A stretch of 64,000 nucleotides of DNA from positions 124,001 to 188,000 of the forward strand of contig NZ_JANKBI010000001.1 of the NCBI RefSeq assembly GCF_024622195.1. The letters are read 5' to 3'. Source of the DNA: Murimonas intestini (GTDB lineage: Bacteria > Bacillota > Clostridia > Lachnospirales > Lachnospiraceae). A program made the position numbers and the translations under genes. Within the stretch, counting starts at the first letter, position 1. Every line of letters starts with the position of its first letter. The notes below the pieces were generated by a model that saw only the letters and a program-made list of their open reading frames with translations, was not told the origin of the DNA and ran no database searches. Shown piece by piece: positions 31,578-40,186 of this stretch.

Positions 31578-32797
31578 CTACTGCTCTGTAATTAAATTTG
31601 ACGCGCATATTTTCATATGGTTATTCACCGTTAGCACCCCCCAAGTTTTTTTGTTGGCAGGTGAAGCAGGTGGTATAAAAATAGCTTCTGCAATTATATT
31701 ACTTTCAATTTTCCCTAAATTGGTTATACTATAACCGTTTTGGGAGCCAAATCCAAACATATTTCTTCCCACAAATGTTCCTGCTTTACTTTCAAAATCT
31801 CCTAATGTAGATATTGCTACAGCGTCAATCAGCTCTGGCTGCATATGTATATAACAGGCAAGCACAAGCATTTCTTTCTGTGGGTGCCTGCATATATTTA
31901 TGATTTGTGACGCTGCGCGCTTTGCAAGGGAAATTATATTTTTCTCGTTCTTTTTCACAGAAACGCTAAAAGCAGTAGAATAATTTCCCATTGCCCCTTG
32001 TCTGTAACATTTTGTCTGATTACGAATATCAGCTGCAATAACCACCTTATTTGTATTCTCGTCCAACATCATTTTTGCAATCAGATAGTCATTTACAGTA
32101 ATGCCATGTTGTTTGCATGAAGCCTGTATTTCTTCCAACTCCTGATTGCAAATGGTGAAAATTTCCTGTTTCATTTTGCATTTTTGAATATAGGCTCTTT
32201 CAAATATGCTATATTGCCCATACATAACCTTCTGTCCCTCTTTTTTCCATTTCCTATTTGCGTCTCCTACAATCAATTTACTGATAAGCGGCAAGTCGCT
32301 GTTTGAGGGAAGATCGTTTAAGCCTTGAATTAAACATTCCGGGGCAAATTGCGGCATTATCCCGTTAGCATAATGCTCTGCAAATTCCTCTGCCAGCTGT
32401 AAAACCCTCTGCCGTCACACAAAAGATGGTGGGCAATAAAAAGTATTTGAAATCCATTTTCATTTGGATAAACCACCACTTTTAGCAGACATTCTTTCTT
32501 GACATTCCACCCACGGACAGATATTTCTTCATAATCTTGCTGCCACAAAGCAGCTTCGTCCTTTACCAACACTGGAATATTCAAACAATCTTGTATTTGA
32601 TAATATAATCTGCCAGTGTCCGTTTCCTCTGCAATTAAACTTTGCAGAAACGGGTGAGCCTTTTGAAGAATATCTATACTTTGCCTTAACTGTCCTTCCT
32701 CATAATGACTATCTATCTTTGCCATAATTCCAAAGTGCATATTAGGACACATAAAATGTGCACGTTCTGTATACACATAATTTTTAACCGATTTCAT
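31578..32797 (-). pseudogene. Condensation-domain-like acyltransferase, frameshifted
   Basis: The start at 32797 has GGAGAAAAAAC. The first ~140 codons include the condensation/alcohol acetyltransferase motif HHLLCDGRGF (HHxxxDG). The frame breaks right after it, near 32408, where GGGTTTTACAG would need five Ts. With one T added the sequence reads on as LQLAEEFAEHYANGIMPQFA and through to 31578, with a good C-terminal half (AADIRNQTKC, GAMGNYSTAF, AEAIFIPPAS). About 400 residues in all. Last gene of a TetR-membrane protein-acyltransferase operon. A sequencing error cannot be excluded. Confidence 0.7.
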
Positions 32798-33068
32798 GTT
32801 TTTTCTCCAATTCATCATTTTCTCGCATGGCAATCTCATTTAACACCTTGTCCTGATGTGCTTCAATGGCTGCTAAGATTAACAAAGCAGCAAATACGGC
32901 TCCTGCCAAAAACAAAGAAAGTGCGGAAAACCAATGCCATCCTGCCACCCAAAATAAAATACCAATAACAAATAATACTCCAATGATTTTCATCATTATA
33001 AGTCCCGGTTCAAGCATATTCAGCTTATATTTATAGCGGTTGTCATAGCGCATATTCTTATGTTTCAT
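32784..33068 (-). CDS. Small two-helix membrane protein
   Basis: 94 residues from the ATG at 33068 (AAAGGGGG upstream). A basic start, two predicted helices (MMKIIGVLFVIGILFWVAGW and SALSLFLAGAVFAALLILAA) and an acidic/basic C-terminal tail. It overlaps the TetR gene end by 11 bases and the next gene start by 14, so the three form an operon. Function unknown. Confidence 0.75.
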   Translation of the reverse strand: MKHKNMRYDNRYKYKLNMLEPGLIMMKIIGVLFVIGILFWVAGWHWFSALSLFLAGAVFAALLILAAIEAHQDKVLNEIAMRENDELEKKHEIG

Positions 33069-33609
33069 ATGCCGACCCCCCTTTATTTTCATTGTGATAT
33101 AATTTGAAACCGGCACACGCTTCTATAAGTAACTGCCTTATTTCTTCGGGTGCAATGTTTGTCGTGTTCGTAGAAACAATAGTTGCTATACCATGCGTAA
33201 ATATCCATGTTTTCACAAACACTCCCCGATCAATCGGAACAGGAACGTGTTTAGCCAGATCGTAAAGGCTTTCAAGTCTTGTTCCACTATCGGACATACA
33301 TAGAAGACGAAACAGATTTTTTTCCTTCTGAGCCAGCTCCACATACTTTAGTCCCATACTTAAAAAATAGGGCGTTTCTGTATCTGATGGCTGTTGCAGC
33401 ATGGTCTCTTCAAATAGTTTTTGCGTCTTTTTGTAAACTTCTTCCTTTAGTTCTTCCATATTGCGAAAAGCATGAAACACTGGTTGAGTAGAACATTTTA
33501 ATTCACTGGCAAGGAAACGTGCGGTTACTTTTTCAAAACCATATGCTTTTGTCAACTCAAATGCTTTTTCAATAATTGCTTCTCTGGGTATCTTAACCTT
33601 TGGTGGCAT
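33058..33609 (-). CDS. TetR family regulator
   Basis: 183 residues from the ATG at 33609 (GGAGGGG upstream). HTH near the N-terminus: AFELTKAYGFEKVTARFLASELKCSTQPVFHAFRNMEELKEEVYKK. The C-terminal ligand domain is of the WHG-like type. The operon promoter carries a perfect palindrome just after the -10, a likely autoregulatory site. Controls the membrane protein and the broken acyltransferase gene. Confidence 0.9.
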   Translation of the reverse strand: MPPKVKIPREAIIEKAFELTKAYGFEKVTARFLASELKCSTQPVFHAFRNMEELKEEVYKKTQKLFEETMLQQPSDTETPYFLSMGLKYVELAQKEKNLFRLLCMSDSGTRLESLYDLAKHVPVPIDRGVFVKTWIFTHGIATIVSTNTTNIAPEEIRQLLIEACAGFKLYHNENKGGSAYET

Positions 33610-33627
33610 AAATGTCCCCTCCATTAC

Positions 33628-33680
33628 ATAACTAAGTTATATATCAATGTTATTATATGCCGTACAAAGATTTTTGTCAA
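33628..33680 (-). promoter_or_regulatory. Consensus promoter with TetR operator
   Basis: TTGACA (33675-33680), 17-base spacer, TATAAT (33652-33657): a full consensus. Between -10 and the gene is the palindrome ATAACT-A-AGTTAT (33628-33640), where a bound TetR dimer would block initiation. Confidence 0.8.
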
Positions 33681-33796
33681 TTCCTCTGGTTGATAGTTCA
33701 TAAAAAATTAAAGTAAAGTATGATTTTAAGACTTCCGGACAAGCCATAAAAGTCCGGCACCGATCTCAAAATGTATTTCAGAATGCCGGTCCCAAT

Positions 33797-34462
33797 TTAA
33801 AAGTTTTTAATTTCTTCAATTTTGCCTGAATTTATCTTAATAACCATATCGGCAGCATCAGCAACCGCTTTGCTGTGTGTAACCACTATCACACATTTAC
33901 CTAAATCATGGGCGCTTTTCCGCAAAATCTCAATTATCTCCTCTGCTATCTCTTCGTCCAGATTTCCCGTAGGTTCATCTGCCAATAATACTTTAGCGGG
34001 ACTGGCCAGTGCTCTTGCTATGGCTACTCTCTGCTGCTGGCCTCCTGACAGCTGCAGTATTTTTCTGTTCCAATCCCCCTCTGAAATCCCCACTGCCGCT
34101 AAAAGTTTTTCCGGATTTTCTTTTCCACCCAACATCACATTCTCCTTTGGGGTCAAGTAATCAATCAGATTATAACTCTGAAACACCAAAGAAACATTTT
34201 CTTTCCGATGATGGTTCAACCCTTCCTTTTGGATGTCTTCCCCTTTATAGAGGATTTTTCCTGTCACCGGTACATCCAGACCTGCCAGTAAAGATAAAAA
34301 TGTAGTTTTCCCGGAACCACTTGGACCTAAGATCGCATATACATTTTCCTCTTCAAAGCAGTAGGAAATATTGTCTAAAATCTTTTTATCTCTGTTCGCT
34401 TTATAATGGTAATTTACTTTCCTGACTTCCAATATCGTCTTTTCATCATATTTTTCTGGCAT
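33797..34462 (-). CDS. ABC transporter ATPase, MacB/LolD type
   Basis: 221 residues: Walker A GPSGSGKTT (about 47-55), signature LSGGQQQRVAIARALA, Walker B VLLADEPTGNLD and the H-loop VVTHS. Partner of two FtsX-type permeases encoded just upstream, in an operon with a lipoprotein and controlled by the neighbouring two-component system. Such systems export or shed antimicrobial peptides or sense the envelope. Last gene of its operon. Confidence 0.95.
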   Translation of the reverse strand: MPEKYDEKTILEVRKVNYHYKANRDKKILDNISYCFEEENVYAILGPSGSGKTTFLSLLAGLDVPVTGKILYKGEDIQKEGLNHHRKENVSLVFQSYNLIDYLTPKENVMLGGKENPEKLLAAVGISEGDWNRKILQLSGGQQQRVAIARALASPAKVLLADEPTGNLDEEIAEEIIEILRKSAHDLGKCVIVVTHSKAVADAADMVIKINSGKIEEIKNF

Positions 34463-34477
34463 AACATGCTGCTCCTT

Positions 34478-35905
34478 TCAGCTCATTTCACTCAAAATCT
34501 CCTTTGGTTTTTTCCGCATGATGGTAATTCCGGCTATAGTAACTGAAAACGCCAATAATCCGGCTATTACCCCTGCATCTATGGCAACCATGTTTCCTGT
34601 TATTGATATTTCTGTATCCTGTATGGTCAGTTCCGGTGCCACATAGTCCGTGGAAACGCTTCCGGCATCTGCTGCAGCCTGTTCCTGTGTCTGCCGGGCC
34701 AAATAGGAGGCAGTTGCATTCGATAAAAGCGGAGATACCCCAAGTGAAAGAACAAAGCCTATACTTCCTATCAATAATGCTTCTGTCAGAAATTGCAGCC
34801 ATATCCTTTTCTTTGACTCTCCTAATGCCATCAGTATCCCAATCTCCTGTGTTCTGTTCTTCATCCAAAACAAAAAAATCAAGACCAAAATCAGGAAACT
34901 AGCGGCCGATACAAGTACTAGTAACATCTTGCTCATTTTTTCCATGTCATTAAAATTTTCAGCCATACTCTTTATGTTTCCATCGCTGTCAATCAAATCA
35001 TACCGCTCCCAGTCAATGTCTGCTTTCTCAATCTCTGCTTTGATCCGGTCATACGCCCTCACATCATCAACCCTAAAAATTGCATATTGGAACAGCGGAT
35101 TTCCCTCTTCGCCGGAGGCTTTCTCTGGGAAATGCAAATCTGTAAAGATGGTATTCTCCGAACGGTAGGAATCTCCCGACATTACTGGTTTTATTTTCTG
35201 GGTCGTCTTGTATATTCCCACAACTTTAGCACTATATATCCGGGAATTTTCTTTATCCTTTACATTGTTGAACTGAAGTTCAGCCCCCAGTGTAATCTGA
35301 TTGAACTGAGCCAGTTCTTCAGAAATGACACAGACATTTGTCTCATTTTCCTGAATCATCCGCCCATCCACAATTTCAATCTTTCCCGCAGATACATCCA
35401 TATCCATTTCCATAATACGATTTCCCCGTATATTGACCCCGCCTAAATCATTGCTTTGGTCCACATCTGAGTCTTCAATACGTTTAAAATTGACAGGATT
35501 CACTACAGTTGAAACAGTAATCAGATTATATTCTTCAATCCCATCCACTTGGGCAATTTTCTCTGCATCCTCTGGTTTTATCGTTTCAAATGAATTATCT
35601 GTTTTTACCATTGATGAACCGTCCGCAAAATGTTTAAATATAACGCCATTATAGGTTCCGTCTTCCCCCTCACTAATTTTCTTTGCAGCTTCATCTAATC
35701 TTTTGTGCCGGTTTGCCTCATTACCTTCCAGCCGAAATGTTGCTCCCACTGCCTGACGTGTCGCATCCTGCGTTTTAATGCTGGCAGACTGGCCTGCCAG
35801 ACCTGCCATAAAGAAACTGCTGATCACCACTACCACCAACAGCAAAAGTATACTCTTTACAGGTTTCCTGATTATGGACCGAAGCCCTCGTTGTACCACG
35901 TTCAT
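34478..35905 (-). CDS. FtsX/MacB-type ABC permease
   Basis: 475 residues. One helix at about 15-35, a long extracytoplasmic domain (about 45-330, MacB-PCD-like) and three C-terminal helices (LILVLIFLFWMKNRTQEIGILMALGESKKRIW block). The RTQEIGILMALG motif is the FtsX hallmark. Pairs with the next permease to form a heterodimer. Starts with its ATG a few bases from the previous stop, GGAGGG overlapping. Confidence 0.93.
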   Translation of the reverse strand: MNVVQRGLRSIIRKPVKSILLLLVVVVISSFFMAGLAGQSASIKTQDATRQAVGATFRLEGNEANRHKRLDEAAKKISEGEDGTYNGVIFKHFADGSSMVKTDNSFETIKPEDAEKIAQVDGIEEYNLITVSTVVNPVNFKRIEDSDVDQSNDLGGVNIRGNRIMEMDMDVSAGKIEIVDGRMIQENETNVCVISEELAQFNQITLGAELQFNNVKDKENSRIYSAKVVGIYKTTQKIKPVMSGDSYRSENTIFTDLHFPEKASGEEGNPLFQYAIFRVDDVRAYDRIKAEIEKADIDWERYDLIDSDGNIKSMAENFNDMEKMSKMLLVLVSAASFLILVLIFLFWMKNRTQEIGILMALGESKKRIWLQFLTEALLIGSIGFVLSLGVSPLLSNATASYLARQTQEQAAADAGSVSTDYVAPELTIQDTEISITGNMVAIDAGVIAGLLAFSVTIAGITIMRKKPKEILSEMS

Positions 35906-35906
35906 C

Positions 35907-37124
35907 CTAACCCTCCATTTCTGATAAAGTATCTTTTGGATTTGTAAGCAGGACAGGAACCAGTGAAATCCCCACCGCCAGCAATAATATCCCCAGTCCG
36001 GCAGATACCAGCCAGCCTATGTCCGTTCCCTGTATTCCAATCTTCAAGGCAAGTGAAGGTATCTGGTTCTCTGAAAACAGCATTTTTTTTAAAGCTTTGG
36101 CAATATAGCTGCCTGTCAAGACAGAGGCTGCTGTAGCTAATAGAAACACCATAAAACTCTCCAGAAGCATCTGAAGAAATATATTCACTTTATGCTCGCC
36201 CAAACTGATATAGATTGCTGTTTCTTTTTTTCTTGCCCGCATCCACATGCACAGGAGAAGCGTGATTACAATAGCCGCTGTACCCATTGTCAAAAACTGC
36301 ATTAATTTAACCACCCGCACCACTTGTTCAAGAGGCTGCTCTATCTGTTGATAGAGGGCGTCCGACTTTGCCAGCTCCACTCTTTCTCCGAATATCTGGG
36401 ATACCTTCTGTTCCACAACCGAAAGCTGTTCTGGATTTTTAGCGTATATAGAGACACTTTCGTAGCCTTTTTGTGCCTGTAACTGTAATGCCAGCTCCGG
36501 CGCCCCGTAGATTGTATTCTCTATCCGGTAAACTGCCAGGGTATTGCCTGTCTGCTTAGATTCCATTCCCGAACTATAAAATCCAGCTATAACTGCTTTT
36601 ACTTCTGTTCCCATTTCATTGTGCAATGACAGCTCAGCCCCAAGTTTCCATTGGTTCATATCTGCAAGCTTTTGATTTATCACCACTTGATTCTGGGCAC
36701 TGGGATATTCTCCTTCCATCATGCGAAGCTGCCCATCTGAAAATGGACCATCTGATTCTAAATCATCGTATGCAACAAACTGAACCTGATTGTTTTCCTT
36801 TGATGTATCATCACTCCCCGTATATAGACGAAACCCATCTGGATATCCCTGTGTCTTTGCCATTCTATTGATGTCTTTTATATTTTCCAATTTTTTAAGT
36901 TCTTCAATATCATCTGCTGTAATAGGATGATTTTCATCCGTGATTTCAGCGACTACCTTTGCTTTTGTTTTCTCCTGCAGACCCATTTTTGCTTCCTCGG
37001 AAGCTCTTAATATTGTGACGGTACAAAGGATCATAGTTTCCGCAATCAGCAGTACGAAGAATAAAATGGCAGTTTTGGATCGCTTTCGGAAAAGGTATCT
37101 GATTGATCTCTTATAAAAATTCAT
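35907..37124 (-). CDS. FtsX/MacB-type ABC permease
   Basis: 405 residues from the ATG at 37124 (AGAGGTG upstream). Same plan as its neighbour: N-terminal helix, extracytoplasmic domain, three helices with the MRARKKETAIYISLGEHKVNIFLQ FtsX motif. The extracellular part is shorter. First permease after the lipoprotein gene, 13 bases downstream of it. Confidence 0.93.
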   Translation of the reverse strand: MNFYKRSIRYLFRKRSKTAILFFVLLIAETMILCTVTILRASEEAKMGLQEKTKAKVVAEITDENHPITADDIEELKKLENIKDINRMAKTQGYPDGFRLYTGSDDTSKENNQVQFVAYDDLESDGPFSDGQLRMMEGEYPSAQNQVVINQKLADMNQWKLGAELSLHNEMGTEVKAVIAGFYSSGMESKQTGNTLAVYRIENTIYGAPELALQLQAQKGYESVSIYAKNPEQLSVVEQKVSQIFGERVELAKSDALYQQIEQPLEQVVRVVKLMQFLTMGTAAIVITLLLCMWMRARKKETAIYISLGEHKVNIFLQMLLESFMVFLLATAASVLTGSYIAKALKKMLFSENQIPSLALKIGIQGTDIGWLVSAGLGILLLAVGISLVPVLLTNPKDTLSEMEG

Positions 37125-37137
37125 CACTTCACCTCTG

Positions 37138-37689
37138 TTATCTTAGCGTTCTATAGATGATTACCTTGTCTGCCAAAAAAGTCCCATCCTCTTGATACGT
37201 CCCGAATAGATATATGTTAGATTGCTTTTTCAACTCGGATTTATCAGAATCCTCCAATGTTGCATCACTGTCACCAGCGCTTGCAGTTGCTAACTGAAAT
37301 TTTACGTTATCGCCATAAACAACAGTAATCTGATTTCCCTCGCTTCCATCATTCCCTGCAGCAGCCTGCCTGGCTTCATCCTTTGTATTTTCTCCCTGTA
37401 TCACCTTACATCCCGATTCAGAAAATTCTACTACCGTTGCTGTGACATCTGCATTCTCTAACATAGCCGTAATATTTTCTGAACCGCCATCATACCGGCC
37501 TTCTGCACTGTTGATATTGTTTTCAGTATTTGCATTTGATGTATTATCCTCTTGTCCGCTGCTTCCAGCATTATTTTCTTTCTTATTCGTGATATTATCT
37601 TTATTTGAAGCTGCACTATCACCACACCCGGTAATCGCCGCCGTCCCTAAAGCCAGAACCGTCATAAATGCAATTATTTTTTTCTTCAT
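37138..37689 (-). CDS. Lipoprotein of the FtsX-type ABC operon
   Basis: 183 residues. A lipobox signal peptide (LGTAAITGCGDS, Cys about 22) is followed by a low-complexity Asn/Ser/Glu linker (about 25-70) and a small C-terminal beta domain with KVIQGENTKDEARQAAAG and FGTYQEDGTFLADKVIIY. Possibly an accessory or periplasmic-adaptor-like subunit or a sensor of the transporter's substrate. It opens the operon controlled by the response-regulator box at 37850-37865. Confidence 0.85.
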   Translation of the reverse strand: MKKKIIAFMTVLALGTAAITGCGDSAASNKDNITNKKENNAGSSGQEDNTSNANTENNINSAEGRYDGGSENITAMLENADVTATVVEFSESGCKVIQGENTKDEARQAAAGNDGSEGNQITVVYGDNVKFQLATASAGDSDATLEDSDKSELKKQSNIYLFGTYQEDGTFLADKVIIYRTLR

Positions 37690-37716
37690 AATGATTTACC
37701 TCCAATTTTTTAATTT

Positions 37717-37788
37717 TCATATTTTTATATATCGTTGGCACATTCCTTTTTTCTTTGGATATTCTGAATCATTTCTTTTACTGGCCAT
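37717..37788 (-). CDS. Possible 23-residue leader peptide
   Basis: A short ORF between the regulated promoter and the lipoprotein gene, with an unusually good ribosome site (GGGAGGAAATA before the ATG at 37788). The product, MASKRNDSEYPKKKGMCQRY plus three residues, is very basic. It ends 28 bases before the lipoprotein start. It could be a leader peptide, a small protein or a regulatory uORF. Confidence 0.4.
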   Translation of the reverse strand: MASKRNDSEYPKKKGMCQRYIKI

Positions 37789-37849
37789 TATTTCCTCCCT
37801 TCTAAATACAAATATACCTGCGTAATTTATGTTTATCTCGTTTTTTATG

Positions 37850-37865
37850 CGTAGTTAATGTGTAG
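37850..37865 (-). promoter_or_regulatory. Response-regulator box of the lipoprotein-ABC operon
   Basis: CTACACATTAACTACG on the minus strand: two CTAC half-sites exactly 11 bases apart, ending 11-12 bases before a weak -10 (AGATAA/GATAAA). Nearly the same box (13 of 16 bases) is found before the regulator gene at 40058-40073. Confidence 0.6.
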
Positions 37866-37888
37866 TTTCTATTTGTTACACCACGAAA

Positions 37889-37925
37889 AAACAGGATACC
37901 GTAAACTTTGTGTTTACGATACCCC
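37889..37925 (-). terminator. Terminator after the sensor kinase gene
   Basis: On the minus-strand RNA GGGUAUCGUAAAC pairs with GUUUACGGUAUCC, using two G-U pairs, followed by TGTTTTTT. It ends the regulator-kinase operon just upstream of the lipoprotein promoter. Confidence 0.85.
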
Positions 37926-37955
37926 GCTTATCTATTTCTAATTATTGGCCTCTTA

Positions 37956-39356
37956 TCAGGTACATGTAATTTTAATCTCTACCCCATTCTCTGTATTATG
38001 GAACTGACAGCAAAATCCATGAAGCTCTATAATCATCTTTACTATATAAAGGCCCAGCCCGCTCCCTCCTGTTTTCCTGTTTCGTGACCTGTCCCTCCTA
38101 TAGAATGCATCAAACAGTCTGGGGATTTCTTCTTCTGGGATCTTATCCGCTTCATTTTCAACAGAAATCACCAATTTCCCATCTTCTCTGAAAATCTCTA
38201 TCCAGATGTTTCCATTGTCTGGTGTATATTTGACCGCATTTCCAATCACGTTACTGAGGACTTTTTCAAACTGCGCCTCGTCAGCCATGACCTCGGCATG
38301 TTCCAAAAGGGCGGTGTGTATCTGGATTCCCTTATCAATTGCTATATCTTCCAGATTACGGATGACGCCCTGAACCATTTTATTTAAAGATACCCTTACC
38401 CGATTCAAAACGAAACCAGATGATTTTATCCGGGCAACAGACAATATCTCCCGGATCATCCCATCCATGGAATCAACCACCTCATAAGAACGCTTCAAAT
38501 ATTTGTCCCTGTCTTTGTAACCCCCTATTCCATATAACATTCCCTGTATCTGTCCTTTCAGAACCGTAACCGGTGTCTTGAGTTCATGGGAAACTGCTGA
38601 GAAAAATGCAAGCTGCTGCTGTTCCATCTCTTTTTCATGCAGGATATCCTCCTGCAGCAACAAATTTTTTTCTTTTAATTCACCTAACGCCTCCTCTAGT
38701 TTTTCAGACAGTTGATTCAAATTTTCTCCTAACACTCCAATTTCATCACTGCGGTTTTCCGGGCAGCGAATCTGAAAATCCAGCGCCGACAGTCTTTTTG
38801 ATACCTTGCTCAATTTTAAGATAGGATTTGTCACATATCTGCTGTAAAACAATGCAATGACAAGTGAGATAAAAATTGAAATACCAATCAATACCGGCAA
38901 TATCCGATTCAGTGAATTTAATGCCGCATTTGCCCTCTGCTTTGTCCCAAATAACAGGATCTGATAATCAGGACCGCTTTTGCGCTGTATAAAGTACGTT
39001 TTTGTTATCCCTTTGCTTATCTGGGATTTTTCGCTGTCAGTATCCGGATCTAATTTATATTCAATCTGGCCAAAAGATTTTAAATCTTTTCCATTTTTAT
39101 CCTTAAGCGTAATGGAAAGACCATATTCCAAGGCATACATCTTCAACATGGTTTCCATCTCTGATTCTGATACCTGGGTTAACTGGGTGATTAAATTCTT
39201 TGTTGATTCATCCAAACTTTCATCTAACTCTGCCAAATAACTCTTTGACACCCCAAATGCAACCATACCATAGATGAAACCGCTGACTGCAAACAGAAGC
39301 ACAGCCGTCAGTATGAAAATTTTCACTGCCAAATGTTCTTTAATATATTTTTTCAA
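37956..39356 (-). CDS. Sensor histidine kinase
   Basis: 466 residues, starting with TTG inside the end of the regulator gene. Two helices (about 12-32 and 160-180) enclose an extracytoplasmic sensor of ~125 residues; then HAMP, HisKA with phosphoacceptor His in SAVSHELKTPVTVLK, and an HATPase domain (NVIGNAVKYTPDNG, SGLGLYIVK). Partner of the response regulator; the adjacent lipoprotein-FtsX ABC operon is the probable target, a common arrangement for antimicrobial peptide or envelope stress response. Confidence 0.95.
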   Translation of the reverse strand: MKKYIKEHLAVKIFILTAVLLFAVSGFIYGMVAFGVSKSYLAELDESLDESTKNLITQLTQVSESEMETMLKMYALEYGLSITLKDKNGKDLKSFGQIEYKLDPDTDSEKSQISKGITKTYFIQRKSGPDYQILLFGTKQRANAALNSLNRILPVLIGISIFISLVIALFYSRYVTNPILKLSKVSKRLSALDFQIRCPENRSDEIGVLGENLNQLSEKLEEALGELKEKNLLLQEDILHEKEMEQQQLAFFSAVSHELKTPVTVLKGQIQGMLYGIGGYKDRDKYLKRSYEVVDSMDGMIREILSVARIKSSGFVLNRVRVSLNKMVQGVIRNLEDIAIDKGIQIHTALLEHAEVMADEAQFEKVLSNVIGNAVKYTPDNGNIWIEIFREDGKLVISVENEADKIPEEEIPRLFDAFYRRDRSRNRKTGGSGLGLYIVKMIIELHGFCCQFHNTENGVEIKITCT

Positions 39357-40017
39357 TCCGGTATCCCACTCCCCTTACTGTCTCTATATAGTTCCCTGCA
39401 TCTCCTAATTTTTTTCTCAAATTTTTTATGTGGTTATCAACTGCACGCTCTTCCCCATCATATTCATATTTCCACAAACGATTCAAGAAACTGTCTCTGG
39501 TAATAACCTTCCCCTGATTCTCCAGTAATTCCTTTAGAATCTCGTATTCTTTTTGTGTCAGGTCAACCTCCTGCCTGCCGACTTTTACCCGGTAGTTATC
39601 TACCATCAGTGTCATTTCCTTATAATGAAGCTCCTCTTTCATTTCCTGTCCGGACATCTCATAACGCCTCAGCACAGCCTCAATTTTTTTCATCATGATA
39701 GGAAGGGATACAGGTTTGGGAATATAATCGTCAATCTGCAATTCAAAGCCTTTTAACTGGTCCTTTTCACTTCCAAGCGCACTGATCATAATGATTGGAA
39801 CCCCTGATTCTCTGCGTATCAGTTCACATACAGCATAACCATCCATTTTAGGAAGCATAATATCTAATAAGACTAAATCTGGTTTCTCTTTTCTGAATAT
39901 ACTAACACCATCAATTCCATTATCAGTTGTGATCACCCTATACTCTTGATCCTCTAAAAAGAATTGCAGCATCTCCTGTATATCGAGATCATCTTCAATA
40001 ATCAATATCGTTTTCAT
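39340..40017 (-). CDS. OmpR-family response regulator
   Basis: 225 residues: receiver domain with phospho-Asp in LVLLDIMLPKMDGY (about residue 52) and a winged-helix DNA-binding domain ending VRGVGYRIEKIY. Overlaps the kinase gene by 17 bases. Its own promoter carries the same direct-repeat box as the lipoprotein operon, so it probably autoregulates. Confidence 0.96.
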   Translation of the reverse strand: MKTILIIEDDLDIQEMLQFFLEDQEYRVITTDNGIDGVSIFRKEKPDLVLLDIMLPKMDGYAVCELIRRESGVPIIMISALGSEKDQLKGFELQIDDYIPKPVSLPIMMKKIEAVLRRYEMSGQEMKEELHYKEMTLMVDNYRVKVGRQEVDLTQKEYEILKELLENQGKVITRDSFLNRLWKYEYDGEERAVDNHIKNLRKKLGDAGNYIETVRGVGYRIEKIY

Positions 40018-40057
40018 ACTATCACTCCTTAAATATTTCTATGATACCACACTACCT

Positions 40058-40073
40058 TGTAGTTTGTGTGTAG
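40058..40073 (-). promoter_or_regulatory. Response-regulator box, autoregulatory
   Basis: CTACACACAAACTACA on the minus strand, half-sites 11 bases apart, 11 bases before TATCAT (-10), 41 bases before the regulator ATG. Confidence 0.6.
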
Positions 40074-40127
40074 AAATCAGAAGATTTAATATCAAATGCA
40101 TCCTCCTTTCTTATTGCCGGTATTAGG

Positions 40128-40170
40128 CCATACAAAAATAAGCTGCAGAACACAGCTTCTTTTTGTATGG
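40128..40170. terminator. Terminator after the AAA/PD-(D/E)XK gene
   Basis: Long hairpin CCATACAAAAATAAGCTG / CAGCTTCTTTTTGTATGG with a short loop. It begins 17 bases after the stop at 40187. Confidence 0.8.
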
Positions 40171-40186
40171 TCTTAATGATTCTGTT

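Noticed and set aside
33721..33796. CCGGCA/TGCCGG stem as a terminator
   Set aside because: Arms are short and far apart, with no T-run positioned for either neighbour.
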